Shown: positions 1 to 11,771, counted from the stretch's first letter. The stretch: DNA of 64,000 nucleotides from Cryptomeria japonica (GCF_030272615.1 NC_081409.1:879131220-879195219), one strand, 5' to 3'. The notes: generated from the letters alone by a model not told the origin. Translations and numbers: made by a program.

Positions 1-1
1 T

Positions 2-879
2 GAGATGTCTATGATTGAGAAGATGAATTTTTTCTTAGGTTTGTAGATTACTCAGACTGATAAAGGTATTTTCATCTGTCAAACTAAGTATGCTAGAGAG
101 TTGTTGAAGAAATTTGGTATGGAAAATTCTAAACCGGTTGGTACTCCTATGGTTGTAAGTGAGAAATTGACTAAGAAAGATGCATCAACACCAGTAAATC
201 CTACAAGGTACAAGTCTATGATTGGGGGTTTGTTATATTTGACTCAAACTAGACCAGATATAATGAATGTAGTTTGTATTGTATCAAGATATCAGAGTGA
301 TCTTAGAGAAAATCACGAGAGTGCGGTGAAAAGGATTTTCATTTATTTGTAAGGAACAACTGAATATGGTTTGTGGTATCCTAAAAATGATGATTTTACA
401 CTATGTGCATATACAAATGCAAATTGGGTTGGAGATGTTGATGACCCGAAGAGAACATCCGATGGAGTTTTTTTCTTGGAAAGAAACTTGTTTCGTGGAC
501 CAGCAAGAAATAGTCATGTACTTCTTTATCTACTGCTAAAGTTGAGTATGTTGCTTTTTCTACTAACTATACATAAGTTCTATGGATGAAGCAAATGTTG
601 AAGGATATAAGGGTGGATTGTAATGAACTAGTAGTAATTCACTATGATAACTCTACTGCTATTGACATATCAAAGAATCCGATATTTCATTCTAAGACAA
701 AGCACATATCTATCAAGTACAACTTTTTGAAGGAGAATGTGGAAGCAAATGAAGTTAGAATGATTTATGTGAACACTAAAGAGCAGATTGCAGACATCTT
801 CACTAAACCTTTGCCTAAGGAATGATTTGAGTACTTCAGAGATGGATTGGGGGTTTCTGCTCCTCCAGTAGAGACTTGA
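2..879 (+). pseudogene. SIRE-like copia pol, 3' end (RT C-terminus and RNase H), broken
   Basis: Translation gives the end of a Ty1/copia reverse transcriptase followed by RNase H: a GMENSKPVGTPMV block, TRPDI, then a YTNANWVGDVDD RNase H block, and at the end SKTKHISIKYNFL and KEQIADIFTKPLP. The wording of these blocks resembles the SIRE/Maximus lineage. The gene is dead. There are in-frame stops at 44-46 and 350-352, a frameshift near 480-490 inside RNase H, further stops at 511-513, 574-576 and 823-825, and a final stop at 877-879. Several stops are TAG where CAG (Gln) is expected. The 5' part of the element lies outside the window. The gene is followed by purine tracts and a 3' LTR, so the strand and element type are secure. 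Confidence 0.9.
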
Positions 880-1265
880 GTGATGTTCATTAACATCAAT
901 TCAGTATGCATTATCAGAGCTACTATTCATTCTGTATTGATGTGTTGCTGCTACTACTCAAGGGGAGTAGTTAGTTGTGCGGTTCAAAGGATTTAATATT
1001 TTTCTTTGATTTTTATGTCAAATTTTTTGCATTGATGTCAAAGGGGGAGAGATATTCTTGTGAAAAACATAGCGGAGAGATCAGAGCTTAACCAAGGTAT
1101 CATTTGTAGGGGGAGTTTGGTCCAGAGCTTCATTGTTATATCACTTTATGGGAGATTGTTGGTTGTCTTCCATTGAGAGAGACTTGTTTGGCATTTCATG
1201 GCAACTAAACATCCAAGTGCATGTTTTTCACATCTAGTGTTTCCATCAATGCCAAAGGGGGAGAT
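880..1265 (+). other. 3' untranslated region with three purine tracts, the last being the polypurine tract
   Basis: Between the pol stop and the LTR lie three G5-containing purine tracts: around 1039-1051, 1108-1115 and 1254-1265. The last one, AAAGGGGGAGAT, directly abuts the LTR start TGTTGGC and is the likely plus-strand primer. The same three-tract layout recurs upstream of the 3' LTR in LARD-1 and LARD-2. No open reading frame of note is present. Confidence 0.75.
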
Positions 1266-2490
1266 TGTTGGCAATTCAAAGAAATTGATTATGTGTTGCA
1301 TTAATGTTTTGTCATTGATGGCAACCCTGGTTGTTTTGGTTGTCTACTGGTTTTTGGTAGGTTCCGGTAGAGTGGCTGGATTATGATACGATATGCTTTG
1401 GTATGCTTTGATTTGTGGAATTGGTTTGGATCTTTCATTCATGTTATTCATATGAGTATCAGGATCATTTGGTTCTTGATTTATTCTAGTAAGCCTTTTT
1501 GTCATCGGTAAGGGTTTTATCGACAAAGCTTTGTTGAAGATCTTTTGATGCACTTGATAAGTGGTGTTGTTGTAGCTTCTATATGGCTCACAGGATGTTG
1601 TTGGTTATCTTGTTCATGTTCCTATTGATTCGTGTTGTTGGATTTGGTTTATGGTGACCTATTTTGGGTATAATCTTATTCTGCTAGGTTATGAACTGGT
1701 TTGTGTAACGTGTTGATGAATGATCCTGATGCATTACCGATTAGATTTAATGATTGGATTATATTATTTTGGTCCCAAGATGACTTGGTTGATCATTGGA
1801 TTATGGGTTTATGTTATAGATTTATTGCATTATATTTTAGGTGGTCAATCTAATTGTTTAGGTCTCGAGTTGGTATAAATATGATGTAAGATCTCTTTGT
1901 AGATCATAGTCATGGTCATGAGTTATGGGTTATGCAATTATCTGTGTGTGAATAAGGTTGTAATCATATGGAGAGGTTTTGGTTGATCATAGGTGATCGA
2001 ATTGGGTTTGTAAGAGAGGTTTAAGACCTCTGGTATTGAGCTTAACCGGAACTGTACTCGGGCATAAAAGATGATATCTTTGCAGTTTACTCTTCTTTCC
2101 AGATTGTAGTCTAGATTTATTTTGTATTCAATGAGGCTCTTTTTGTGATGAACAATATGTTCTAAGATGTTGGCCTTCCTGCATGTGTAGGCCCCTCATT
2201 TTGTAATCACATACTTACTGCAGAAGTATTATCTAACTATGAGTAGGCTTCCCACTGTGGTTTTTCCCTTTACTGGGTTTTCCATGTACAAATCTTGGTG
2301 TCATGTATTATGGATGGATGGAAACTATTTTGTGATTTATGTTTATGCTTAATTGTTGTATCTGTTATTCAAGTGTTTATTTTATATGTTCTGGTAATAA
2401 GGTTTTGAATTCTTAAATTTTTGTAATATGTTGATAATTGATTCACTCCCCCCCCACTCTTAGTTGTCCTCCAATTATCTAAGTTGTCTA
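1266..2490 (+). repeat. 3' LTR of the SIRE-like copia element
   Basis: It starts TGTTGGCAATTC immediately after the polypurine tract. Internally it carries a GCTTAACCGGAACTG block near 2041 and ends with the GATTCACTCCCCCCCC stretch at about 2440-2456 that also marks the LTR ends of LARD-1, LARD-2 and the second SIRE-like copia. The exact 3' border is uncertain (about 2480-2495) because the 5' LTR and the target duplication lie outside the window. Confidence 0.75.
1874..1881 (+). promoter_or_regulatory. candidate LTR TATA box
   Basis: TATAAATA lies about 600 bases inside the LTR, a reasonable place for the U3 core promoter. It is supported only by motif and position. Confidence 0.35.
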
Positions 2491-4558
2491 ACTGATATGA
2501 TCATGCTAGAGCTCACTGGATTAAATACCAGACTCTGCCAACCACTAAATAGAAAGACCAAACTTCAAACTAGATCAAATGATATGATCAAGTAAACTTG
2601 TGAATCACCGAAACTATTAAGAGATGAAGTATTCCAGTATCTCAAATAGATAAACCAACCAAATCAACTCACTGCAGTCACCGGATCACCAAAATAATTC
2701 TTTGCAATACCAAAAAATAGGAATATGTTGACATCAATGACAACAACATGTCCTAGCAGCTCAGAAATATCCAACAAAATGGACCAAAAAAAGGAGTTGC
2801 AAAGTATTAAGATCCAAAACATAGGACCTAGTCTCAAAATTAGCATATGATGATAATTAAGTTACAGATTTAAAAATTAAATTATAGAGTAGGATAAGCC
2901 CCAAATAAGCTTAAAATGATCTCCGATAAAGAACACTAAGCAGGAACCCAACTAGGGTGTAAAATTACAAAAGGATACAATTTACTACATTATAACCATG
3001 ATCTAGATTTTGGAGAATATTCTTGTAAAAAAATAGTTTTAAATATTAGAAAATAGACCTAGCATGTTTTGGGCACAAGACGAGGGTTCAACTAATTGAT
3101 GATGTTGTCTACAACAAGAAACATTGATAAGGCTAGAGTTAGCACAAGTCAAATGTAGCACCTACAACTAACCTATGATAGAACACAATGCTCATCACAA
3201 GGAAGAAAAGCATATCTATATATGTAACACTATAGATAAAATGGAGTAGCAAGGATAATGATAAATAGAAGATAAGTAGATGAACAAAAAATATAAAAAA
3301 TTAAAATAGGGATATATATTTTAGAAAAAGTAAGAGACTAAGGAAGATATATTGTATGTAGAATGGATATTAATAAGATGTGAATACATATATTGAGATA
3401 CTAATGTTAAATTACTACAAGTATAGATAATGAGAATATGATGGTTTATACTAGAGATTGTATAAATATGATAAATCATGGTTATGTTTATTACTAATGT
3501 GTACTAACTATAAATCACCTTATAATCCATTAAATTAGTTCTAATCTTCCTCTTACCCATTACTAGTGTATAAACTATAATTTTTAAGAATTTACACACA
3601 AATCTTTGGTTTGCACTCTCTCTTATGCTTCCAATCAATATCCTCGAACTAAATCCTTTAGTATAATTATATAACTATGAAAATATTTTTTATGGATAGA
3701 AATATAAGTTGGCAATGTGTAATTCTTCATGCAAAATTTCTAAAATACTTGATAAGAAGTCTTCATAAAAATTTAACTAGATTTAAAACTCCCCATTCTT
3801 CTCTTGTAAGGATTGCACCAAATTTTAAAAACCTTGGTTCCCATTTTGAATGACCTTGTTATCTTTATAATTGCACAAATTATATATTACTCTTAACATT
3901 TTTCATAGTTTCACCCTACTAACCATGAAATTATACACTTTTAAAAAATAAAGAAAACATTCACAATATTGTTAACAAATCCCCAAGGCAAAGGAAATAC
4001 CACTTTAATATGACAATATATAAACAAGGTATGCACTATAACAACAATGGATACCTCTACTACAATTTTAGTCAAAAACCACCAATACACCAATTAAAAC
4101 CTTCTTGTAAAGTAAATTATAAAAAATGTACATATGAAGGTAAAAAACATGTCAATATGATAAAAACCATGATAATTGAATTATAGAAAAAACCCACAAC
4201 CCATAAACACACAAGGGTAACCTACAAAAACCTATATTGAAAAAAAAATAGCTTGAATTGAGTTTTCTACTCTCAATGAGAATGTATGGCTATAGATGAA
4301 TTAAGTTATTATTGTGGTTATCATGATATTTATGAGTTAGACATATTAATAATAATTTTTGCCTAATATTTATGATTTAATCATAATACTAACAAATTGA
4401 TGGTATATTTAGGAGTTTAACATGGACAAGATGTGATTATCATGGTTTGTGACATTTTTTCCACTTGTTTCAAGTAACAATATCACCAAAACTCAAAAGG
4501 TACTTATTTCTATTATTTATATACTTTTCATTTCAAACCCTAAGATGTTATGGAAATT
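2491..4558. other. AT-rich intergenic DNA, no gene seen
   Basis: I see no sustained coding frame. The first part, about 2500-2860, read on the minus strand, contains phrases that also occur in SIRE-like LTRs here (GTCATTGATGTCAAC and a CCGGTGACTGCAG stretch). It may be a decayed, inverted LTR fragment. The remainder is AT-rich with short A and T runs and no repeat I can delimit. Confidence 0.5.
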
Positions 4559-4563
4559 CCCAA
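4559..4563 (+). repeat. left target-site duplication of LARD-1 (CCCAA)
   Basis: The five bases CCCAA before the 5' LTR are repeated exactly at 17769-17773 after the 3' LTR. Confidence 0.92.
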
Positions 4564-5691
4564 TGTTGGCAAGAGACATTGTTCCAGTGAAGATTGATGC
4601 ATGAGAGATGTTTAGGGGATGTCATTGATGGAAAATCAGTTCAGAAATCATATCCAGTATGTGTAGATTTGATTTACCAGAAGGCATAAGTCTGGAAGGT
4701 GGAATACGGTATCCGACAAAGTATGAGTATATTGTGTAGATCTTAATTTTGGTTGCATAACTTTGGTTACGGTGATAGAGGTAGATGATTCAAGGTTCAA
4801 GGCAGCTCACTTTGTAATCGTAGTATCCAGTGTTGATTTATGAGAGAGATTGAAGGTCCGCTATCTAGTAATTTAGGAAGAACAGAGCTATTTTGATGTA
4901 ATGTGTGTTGCAGAATCATTGGGATGATTTTGGTGATTGGTTTTGAGTTCAAGGAGATTAGGCTGATATATGTGAAGCTTTTTATCATTTTTTTAGGTCT
5001 GCATATGTTTTTGTGGACGAATTGAGCTGACTTGTTGGTGCATGTTTCATGTTGCGTGTTATGTGGTTTTTGGAAGCCGACATGGTAATTGATCTATTTT
5101 GGCAGTGTGGATATATAAGAACTATTCATTTGAATATTTTAGGAGATGATATGAGTGTGATAAATCTATACAAGTGAATGTACAAAGTTTGGTGAATGTA
5201 ATTGAAATTTTTCATGCTTTATTATATGATTGTGCAACAGAATAGGGCAAGATAAGTAGAACAGAGGAAGTCGATCAGATTGTGCTTAACCGGAACTACT
5301 ATTTGGCATTAGTAGATTCAATTTTGCAGTTCATTAATTATTGTAATCTCTGTAAGGTAGTGAGCCTTCCTTCAGGTTGTATCCCTCTTTTCTATTTGAG
5401 TAGTGAGCTCTAGGCAGTTTGCCTGGATGCAATTGGATTCCACATTTTGTAATATTATCATACTCCTTATCAAAGTATTATAATATTGTGGGTTCAAATC
5501 CCATCCATGGTTTTTCTTTTTTTTCATATTTTCACGTAAAAATTCAGGTGTTATGATATTGTGGTTGATTGGTTTATGTTTTTGTAATTTACTTTCATTC
5601 TTATGCATCAAGTGGTTTAAGAATCAGTTTAATAACTTTGTAAATTGCAGAACACTGATTCACCCCCTATCAGTATTCATTGATTCTAACA
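4564..5691 (+). repeat. 5' LTR of LARD-1
   Basis: It starts TGTTGGCAAGAG and ends CTAACA just before the primer site. It aligns along its whole length with 11772-12085 plus 16952-17768. It contains a candidate TATA box at 5112-5119 and the C-rich GATTCACCCCC stretch near its 3' end. The TG...CA termini are canonical. Confidence 0.92.
5112..5119 (+). promoter_or_regulatory. candidate TATA box of the LARD-1 LTR
   Basis: TATATAAG is followed by AACTATTC. The same motif is kept in the 3' LTR at 17178-17185, and TATATAAG also occurs in the LARD-2 LTR on the minus strand at 44218-44225. Confidence 0.5.
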
Positions 5692-5693
5692 AT

Positions 5694-5705
5694 TGGTATT
5701 AGAGC
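5694..5705 (+). other. primer-binding site of LARD-1
   Basis: TGGTATTAGAGC follows the LTR end after two bases (AT). It matches the plant initiator-Met tRNA primer site TGGTATCAGAGC at 11 of 12 positions. Confidence 0.85.
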
Positions 5706-6189
5706 CTAGTTCCTCAGAAGATTGAATCAATGGACTTTAGTTTGTAGAAGCAACTTACTGTGGCACTTGAAGATCTTGATGCAGCGATGAAATAAAAAAG
5801 TAGCCCGAGGAGAAGTCTAGAAGCAGCCGAAAATTTTATTGAATCTCTAAAAGAACATGTGAACACATCAAGAGAGAAGAGAAAGAAATTGATGGATAAA
5901 CTCAAGGAGAAAGAAGAATAATGCATTAACAATCAACCCTTACAAGACAAGACAGATGAATGTGAGAAGCTTGCTAGAGAAAATGCAGTCCTGAAGAATG
6001 AGATGTAGTCCATTATGATGAAGCTGACAAAGGAGATTAAAGATAGGAAGAAGAATAAGGAAAATCTAACTCATTCATTGAAGGATAGATCTAAAGAATG
6101 TTGCAAATTGAACTATGAGAGTGATCAGCTGAAACTTGAATTGGTGTTGTATACGGTGAAAATGGATACAACAATGTTGAAAGACTAAA

Positions 6190-6936
6190 TGAATTCAACC
6201 ACAAAACCCTAGCCTAACAACAACAAAGATCCACCATAACATATGAAGATTACCTAAGACAATGCAAATCAAATGAAATCACAAAGATTATACCATCACA
6301 TGTCCAATAGGGTTTGGATCTTCATTCTTCTTATCTCCATTGATCTTGCTTGATATATTTGCTCTTGGATTTTATATGTGCACAAGAGCTCAACAAAGAA
6401 CGGAAATAAGGTTGCAAGTAGGCTTGATTGCATATGCAAGTTCGAAAGCATAGTCGGGGCTGAATGCATAGTGAGGTTGATTAGGGTTTGATAATGAAGG
6501 AAGCATCTCCTTATATAGAAGACACTATATGAAATGGAGGGATAAGATTGAGAGGTGTAAAAAGAGGTCAGCTATGATTAGAGGGTAGGTAAAAGAAATA
6601 ATAAAATAATGAGAGGGGTAAGTAGTGTATGAATTAAGAGATGAATGACATGTGTCATGGGTAGAAAAGGCTAATGAATTAATTAAATAAATAAAGATTT
6701 ATTTAATTAATAGAAGAAGTGGGATCAATTAAATAATAAGACATTTATTTAATTTAGGAAAAGGGTAATTTAAATAAATAAATGTATTTATTTAAATAAG
6801 AAATGAGGCTACAAGAGGATAAATGAATTAATTAAATAAATAAGGATTTATTTAATTACTAGAAGAATTAGGCTAAAGTAATTAAATAAATAAAGATATT
6901 TATTTAATTAGATATGGACAATTTTAGGTGTCTACA
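6190..6936 (-). mobile_element. insertion in LARD-1, possible solo gypsy-type LTR
   Basis: This segment interrupts the LARD-1 Gag-like frame; the coding similarity to LARD-2 stops before it and resumes after it. Read on the minus strand it begins TGTAGACACCTAAAATTG, a start typical of plant gypsy LTRs, and ends near a GGGTTTTGTGGTTGAATTCA stretch. It holds several AT-rich imperfect palindromes (6670-6910). I could not find a matching target duplication (CTAAA on the left, GGTGC on the right), so the borders and the solo-LTR call are tentative. Confidence 0.5.
6670..6910. repeat. cluster of AT-rich imperfect palindromes
   Basis: Repeated pairs of AATTAAATAAATAAA and its complement TTTATTTAATT occur in tandem at about 6676-6710, 6724-6760, 6770-6800, 6825-6860 and 6880-6910, each able to form a hairpin. 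Confidence 0.7.
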
Positions 6937-7673
6937 GGTGCAATGCAAGAATGATGGATAAGAACTTGAAAGGAAGATCAAAATTCCGATAGATAAACTT
7001 TCCACTGCTAATGAGTACAAAGAAAAATTCAAAGCTATCCCATTTAGGCTAGATGAGATGTTGGAAAGTCAGAGAAATGGGAAAGACATGTGAGGACTTG
7101 GATATGAGGAAGGAGAATCCTCTAGTTCTAGACAAGGTAATCATCAAAAGAACAAGAGACCTCTGATAAGACAACCTAATGCTTATAAATTCAATGGTAA
7201 ATATTTGTTTGCAATAAATTTGGTCATGTGGCAAGTCAGTGCAGAAATATGATGATGAATAATGGTCCTACCTTTGCGGTTAGTATTTCATATGAAACAA
7301 CTTTGGTCATAAGTCAAACATGTGCTGAACAGTGATGAATAATTTCCAAAATAAGAGATTTTATGCTTGTGGAATGTTTGGACACATTTCTAATCAATGC
7401 AAGATGAGACAAAATCAGATGAACTTCAGGCCTATAAAAGGAAATTTTGTTTTCCATGCATACAACAAATCTAGTCACATTCCAAAATATTGCAGAAGCA
7501 AGAATGTGAGCAAGAATACTCTAGTAGATAAGAACATATTAGATGAGAAAGGAAAATTGAAGGTTGAAGAGGTCAAAGATTGGCATAAGAATATTTGGGT
7601 TAAGAAGGAAGATTCAAATGTTCAGATTGGCTCCACACCCGATTCCGGTGTTGGAACCTCATCCGATAACTAA

Positions 7674-8009
7674 GGCATTTTGGGCCTTAGTAGGAAGATT
7701 TCCATGCAGATCATTAAAACCCCCTTTCAAGATCTATAACCGATTGAGGAAGGTTTCATATGATTGAGATTAGTTATGCATTTGATATCTAGAAGATTAC
7801 ATACCTATGTGAGAATCCGATGATGAACTCTTGAAAATAGGGTATCCAGGAAGCCTTTAGGGTTGTACATTTATTACAACTTAAAGTTATATTTTTCAAA
7901 AAATAAAAAGGGCATTCTATCATTCATTATTCACATTGAGAAAGAAGAGAAAGAAAAAAGAGTGATGGGAATGAGATTGAGAAGCAAAAATAAAGCTTGA
8001 AGCGGTCTG
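7674..8009 (+). other. spacer between the two LARD-1 coding regions
   Basis: There is no coding frame. It is the counterpart of the spacer in LARD-2 into which the mini-copia inserted. It contains an A/G-rich stretch at about 7935-7995. Confidence 0.45.
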
Positions 8010-8430
8010 ATGGTGATTCCTAGCATTCGATTGAAATTGAAAAGGCATTTATCCATGTTCAAGCTATTTGTTTATAACCCTATTTTTGAAATGGCATCAC
8101 AGTTTGGTATACCAACTCCATTGGTAGTTGAGATCACTAAAAGGGCAAGGGAAGTGTTAAAGAAACATCCATTCAAATATGTCAAAGATGATCCAGAAGG
8201 AGCATTTTCTTGTGTTGTATAGGGTGTTACATAATGAGGATATTAGGGCATACATTCATTATAATATTGAAGATCTTGGGAATGCAGACATGCTATCATT
8301 ATACACCAAGCATATGATGGATGATATGGGGAACCTGAACCCTGAATTCAATCATTGCAAGACAAGGGTTTTATCCAATTTGTTCACTTTCTGGTCTTCG
8401 ATGGACCTGAATGGGTCTTGTATGTCCTGA
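8010..8430 (+). pseudogene. LARD-1 second protein, N-terminal segment
   Basis: Two overlapping frames (8010-8222 and 8179-8430) join by a frameshift near 8215. The first contains FGIPTPLVVEITKRAREVLK; the second continues with EDIRAYIHYNIEDLGNADML. The composition looks like a real globular protein, not random sequence, but I do not recognise the family. I see no clear counterpart in LARD-2, where this part may have been deleted. It belongs to the ORF2 set that runs to 11552. Confidence 0.45.
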
Positions 8431-8795
8431 GCTAAATCCATGATGAGTTTATGTGGCTAGATAGACCTCATAAGATCACAAAGCAATCCATTCAAGTGAT
8501 AACCTGTTTTAATACAACTAGTGAAATATCAAGAACACAATAGTGATAGAGATTACTGGATCCCAACATGATAGACAGTCGATGACAATAAGTGATATCA
8601 TTAAACATGATGTGAGATTTGCATCAACGGTGACAAGATATAAGGTGTACCAGTCCAATAGACAAAATTCAGTATCTGGTACTGCAATATATGCAGCTTA
8701 TTAGATACTTAAGGAGGATAAGAGATATGATCTGTGTGGAGTGCTTCTTAGTGAGTTAATGAGCAATTTAAAGAAGGTAAAATAAGATAAGATAC

Positions 8796-9341
8796 ATGTT
8801 TTCAAGTTCGGTTCTATGTGTTTGTTTGGCACTTTACTTTTTGAATGAAATCTCCGGTATAGGAAAAGTACAATGGGCTTATGATAAATCAATGGAAGTC
8901 CAAATTAAGGAAGGTTTGCAAGGATTGGGTGATAGAGTAGCACAAAAATATGCTTTGTGGAGTTACCTCAAATCATTTCAGACTATGATGCCATTCAGAG
9001 AGAGGATCCCAAAACACACTGTAGAAAAATATGAAGATATCATATCTTTCATGGTAGACAAAGATCAATGTCACATGGAGGCAACAAAACCAAGAACCAT
9101 TTGGATCATGCCCATGGGGTATGAAGTAGATGGAAACACTCTTGATTCATATTCTCAACATTTGTTAAGTAAACCGGTAGATGAGAAAGAAGAGAGGTTT
9201 GGTACTTACAAAGAGAAAGATATAGACCTGCATCATAAATTCATTAAGCTTGTAAGGAAGAGGAAAGTAAGAAAAGAGGTTAAAGAGCTTGCGGAACAAA
9301 TGGGAATAACAAAAGAAGTTGTTCAAAGGGATAGGGAATAG
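8796..9341 (+). pseudogene. LARD-1 second protein, PRTIW/MGYE domain
   Basis: The longest clean stretch of the unknown second protein in this half, 181 residues. Its core matches LARD-2: VEKYEDIISFMVDKDQ here against VNKYKDDICFVIKKDE there, then PRTIWIMPMGYEVD (residues 99-112) against PRTIWVTEMGYETD, then a S/TYxxxLL...PxxxKEE stretch in both. Lys/Arg-rich helices follow. The nominal start at 8796 is probably not the true one, because similarity is clear only from about residue 68. The apparent hydrophobic N-terminus (residues 4-20) is therefore not good evidence for a signal peptide. No motif of protease, integrase, RT, RNase H or helicase is present. Function unknown. Confidence 0.6.
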
Positions 9342-9362
9342 AATATACTAAAGGAGGAGGAC

Positions 9363-9797
9363 ATGATAAAGCATAAGAATTCAAAACTGGTCTCCACTCC
9401 TCCCAAGCAATCCAAGTCAAGGAAAACCAAATCAGCACCTACCTCCAATGCTCAGAAGCTTGTCACTCCACCCAAGCTACAAGCCAAGTCAACCGGTGGA
9501 ACTGAGAAGAGGAAAAATGAGAAGCCACAAAGGGAATATGTTGCAGCCACTATTAAAGATATAGAGACAAAGTCTGATGAGGCAATGAAAGAGGTGAATA
9601 AGACAACTACCTATGCTAGGGTAGTGAAGATGCCTCAATCCGATGGAGCCCAACTGACCAAGAAGCCAAGGACAAAAGCTAAGTCATCTGGTAGAGCTAG
9701 AGCAAGCAAGAAGAAAAAGTTTGAATTTGATGAAGTTCTAAAGTCTGGCAAAGTGGAAGGTACTTATGTTGTTTCCCCCCCCAATGACATTAAGTGA
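9363..9797 (+). pseudogene. LARD-1 second protein, basic linker
   Basis: 144 residues rich in Lys, Pro, Ser and Thr, in the same frame as the preceding segment and separated from it by a stop. A cluster of KKPRTKAKSS and ASKKKK could bind nucleic acid or act as a nuclear-localisation signal. The matching place in LARD-2 also has a basic run (KKTTPKKKLTPKKK). The end, FEFDEVLKSGKVEG, has the look of the ISLIDRMLDGIIEEGK stretch of LARD-2. Inference only; no enzymatic motif. Confidence 0.5.
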
Positions 9798-9906
9798 AAT
9801 TATTGACGAAGTGCTAAAGGTAGGTAATTTGAAGAATGTACCTGTATACTATGAAAATTATGATGATAATGATTAGAGAGCTTTAGAGGAAGCAGTTGTA
9901 TAGTAT

Positions 9907-11118
9907 ATGAATGTTTATAGAAAATCTTTGATTGAGTTTTCATCTATGATTATGAAGGGATTGTATGATATTTTGGATGCTAGGAGGCATACAGCCATCT
10001 TAGAGGATGAAAGGATAAAAGAATATGTATTAGTCAACTTGTCTTCTGTAATTTCTAAATATGAAGTTAATAAAATGCTTAAGCTTTCAAACGATAGATT
10101 CCAAAGCAAAAAGTGAGTTAATAAAATCATGATTGGTAATATAGGTTAAGTGGTTAAAGAGACCGAGGAAATTTTGAAAGAACGTAGATACGATGTAAAT
10201 CCGGCACATGGTGACACCCAACTAGAAGAGCAATCACAAGACACATCCATTGTGAAAGTACATATAGCATTTTTTGATGTGCAAGAAGATAAAACAACTA
10301 AGAAAGTCATTCTGGAAGTGCAAGCAAATGAACAAACCTCAGTTGCAAATGATACTGATACTGCTAATGTTGGAGTCTCCGATGAAGCTGAACAAGATTC
10401 TTCAGTAATAGAAGTTGATTTTGAGAAGATAGTAGAGGAGATTGGAAGAGTTGATGAAGAAAAGGGGGAAGTTGATGCTGAGAAGGATGTAGATGTTGTG
10501 AAAGATGCAGATGCAGAGGTGGCCAAGAAGGAGAAAGGAGAAGAAAAGGATGATCAGGCTCTAGTGACAATGGCAAGAGACACTATAAAAAAAAAACAGG
10601 TTGTCACCAACTCTGATGATTTTTCTAAAAGACCTATTTATCTTAGTTCTCTCTCTTCAGTCCAAGCACTGAAGCTTACAACTCTCACACTAGAAAAGGT
10701 GAGTGAAGACTTACTCAAGCATCACTATGAAGATAAAGATTTAATCTCCATTGTAGCAGATGTATTGGAGAAAATTTTGCCATCCTTCAAACCAAACACA
10801 ACTAATACTCCATTTGGTAAGCTTAGAATAATTCTCAATGTAGTAGAATCTCATTTTGTGTCCTTAGAGAAGGCAATAAATGCTAGAATTTTGACTCAGT
10901 TTAATGCTATAAGAATGAGGACAATTTTGAAGATGATTGAGGGTGATAGGGTAATCTTGATAACTATTATGAATAATATACAAGATGATTTAGATAAAGG
11001 TGGTCAAATATACAAGTCATGTCTAATTTTACCTAAGTTTACTATTGACATTGACAAGAAAATAAAGGAGTGTGAAAATAAAGGGCCTCTCAAAATGGCT
11101 AGTTTTCGACCCTTATAA
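9907..11118 (+). pseudogene. LARD-1 second protein, acidic central region
   Basis: Two ORFs in one frame (9907-10116 and 10150-11118). The first contains YRKSLIEFSS...LDARRHTAILEDERIK, which aligns with YKKFLMQVVD...LEARRQSVVELDKKIK in LARD-2. The second, 322 residues, is strongly acidic in its first half (many Glu, Asp and Val residues) and then helical, ending with IYKSCLILPKFTIDIDKKIK, comparable to MYKDTCKTNFLIVDIDKKM in LARD-2. Conservation of these blocks between two diverged elements argues that the protein was once selected. Function unknown. Confidence 0.55.
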
Positions 11119-11154
11119 TAGTAGGGGCCCACCTTGCTTCATAATGTGCTCTAG

Positions 11155-11175
11155 CACCCCCCACCCCCCCCCCCA
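11155..11175 (+). repeat. poly-C tract
   Basis: A run of C broken twice by A, within the second LARD-1 coding region between two ORFs. It is a likely site of length slippage. Confidence 0.85.
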
Positions 11176-11234
11176 CCAATTCTAGCTTGATTATAGTTGC
11201 TAGTATATCTTAATCATATGCAACTCAATCAGTC

Positions 11235-11552
11235 TTGAATAGAAATTTTGAAGCTCAAGTTATGGGTTTACTAGATAAGATAAAGAGCCTTAATCAAGAG
11301 AAGGACATAATTTTGGGTAGAGTGGGAGAAGTAAGAAATCTTATCACTTCCCAAATAGACACATTGATCAGTAGTAAGAAAGATGCAATGGATTCTCTAA
11401 ATAAGAATGTTTCAATAGACCGAAGAGGAGCTGAGATGCACACCTATATTTTTATTTGTATAATTGGTATTTTGGAGAATCTAAAGAAGGGTTGGGATGA
11501 CCACCTGTTGTCCCTAAAAACAATTTTTGCAGATATCTTCAAGTTTTTGTAA
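11235..11552 (+). pseudogene. LARD-1 second protein, C-terminal coiled coil
   Basis: 105 residues. LLDKIKSLNQEKDIILGRV followed by LITSQIDTLISSKKDAM matches the LARD-2 C-terminus (LLKLEREKERIINKAK, then LSPRLDYLASLKKEISEAL). The very end, LKTIFADIFKFL, matches INLVLADLFQIV there. The gene ends about 220 bases before the 3' LTR, as in LARD-2. It is probably a dimerisation coiled coil, by inference. Confidence 0.55.
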
Positions 11553-11771
11553 GTAACTGTATATATCCTTGTATATAAATTTTGGCAGATTCCTATCTTT
11601 GGTATTGTTTTCAAAGGGGGAGAGAAAGAAAAGTGAAAAATGGTGCAAATCATCAGGGGGAGCTTATTGAGCTTGTAGAGTCTTGGAGATTTTTGAATTT
11701 TTGAATTTTTACAGCTTTGAGTGTACAATGTCATTTTTCATAGTGTTGTCACCAATGCCAAAGGGGGAGAT
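11553..11771 (+). other. LARD-1 3' region with three purine tracts and the polypurine tract
   Basis: G5-containing tracts occur at about 11613-11625, 11655-11663 and 11760-11771. The last, AAAGGGGGAGAT, abuts the LTR start TGTTGGC and is identical to the tract of the SIRE-like copia at 1254-1265. Confidence 0.8.

Larger units (their letters stand above)
5730..7673 (+). pseudogene. LARD-1 Gag-like protein: coiled coil plus four zinc knuckles, broken
   Basis: The ATG at 5730 lies shortly after the primer site. The first half (to about 6190) is rich in Lys, Glu and Leu and looks like a long coiled coil, with several in-frame TAG/TAA stops. After an insertion at about 6190-6936 the same protein resumes with an ANEYKEKFK stretch that aligns to ANQHKEKFK in LARD-2. 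Four CCHC-like knuckles follow, at about 7208-7250, 7290-7330, 7360-7402 and 7455-7498. All are damaged: in the third (YACGMFGHISNQC) the first Cys has become Phe. The tail (EEVKDWHKNIWVKK) matches EEVKQEFSKQWIRK in LARD-2. A nucleic-acid-binding capsid-like role is inferred from the knuckles. It is not the Gag type of the SIRE-like or Tork-like elements in this window. Confidence 0.75.

Noticed and set aside
8796-8860. Signal peptide at the N-terminus of the LARD-1 PRTIW protein
   Set aside because: Similarity to LARD-2 starts only about 68 residues later, and the region upstream has frame problems, so the hydrophobic start is probably an artefact of a chance ATG.
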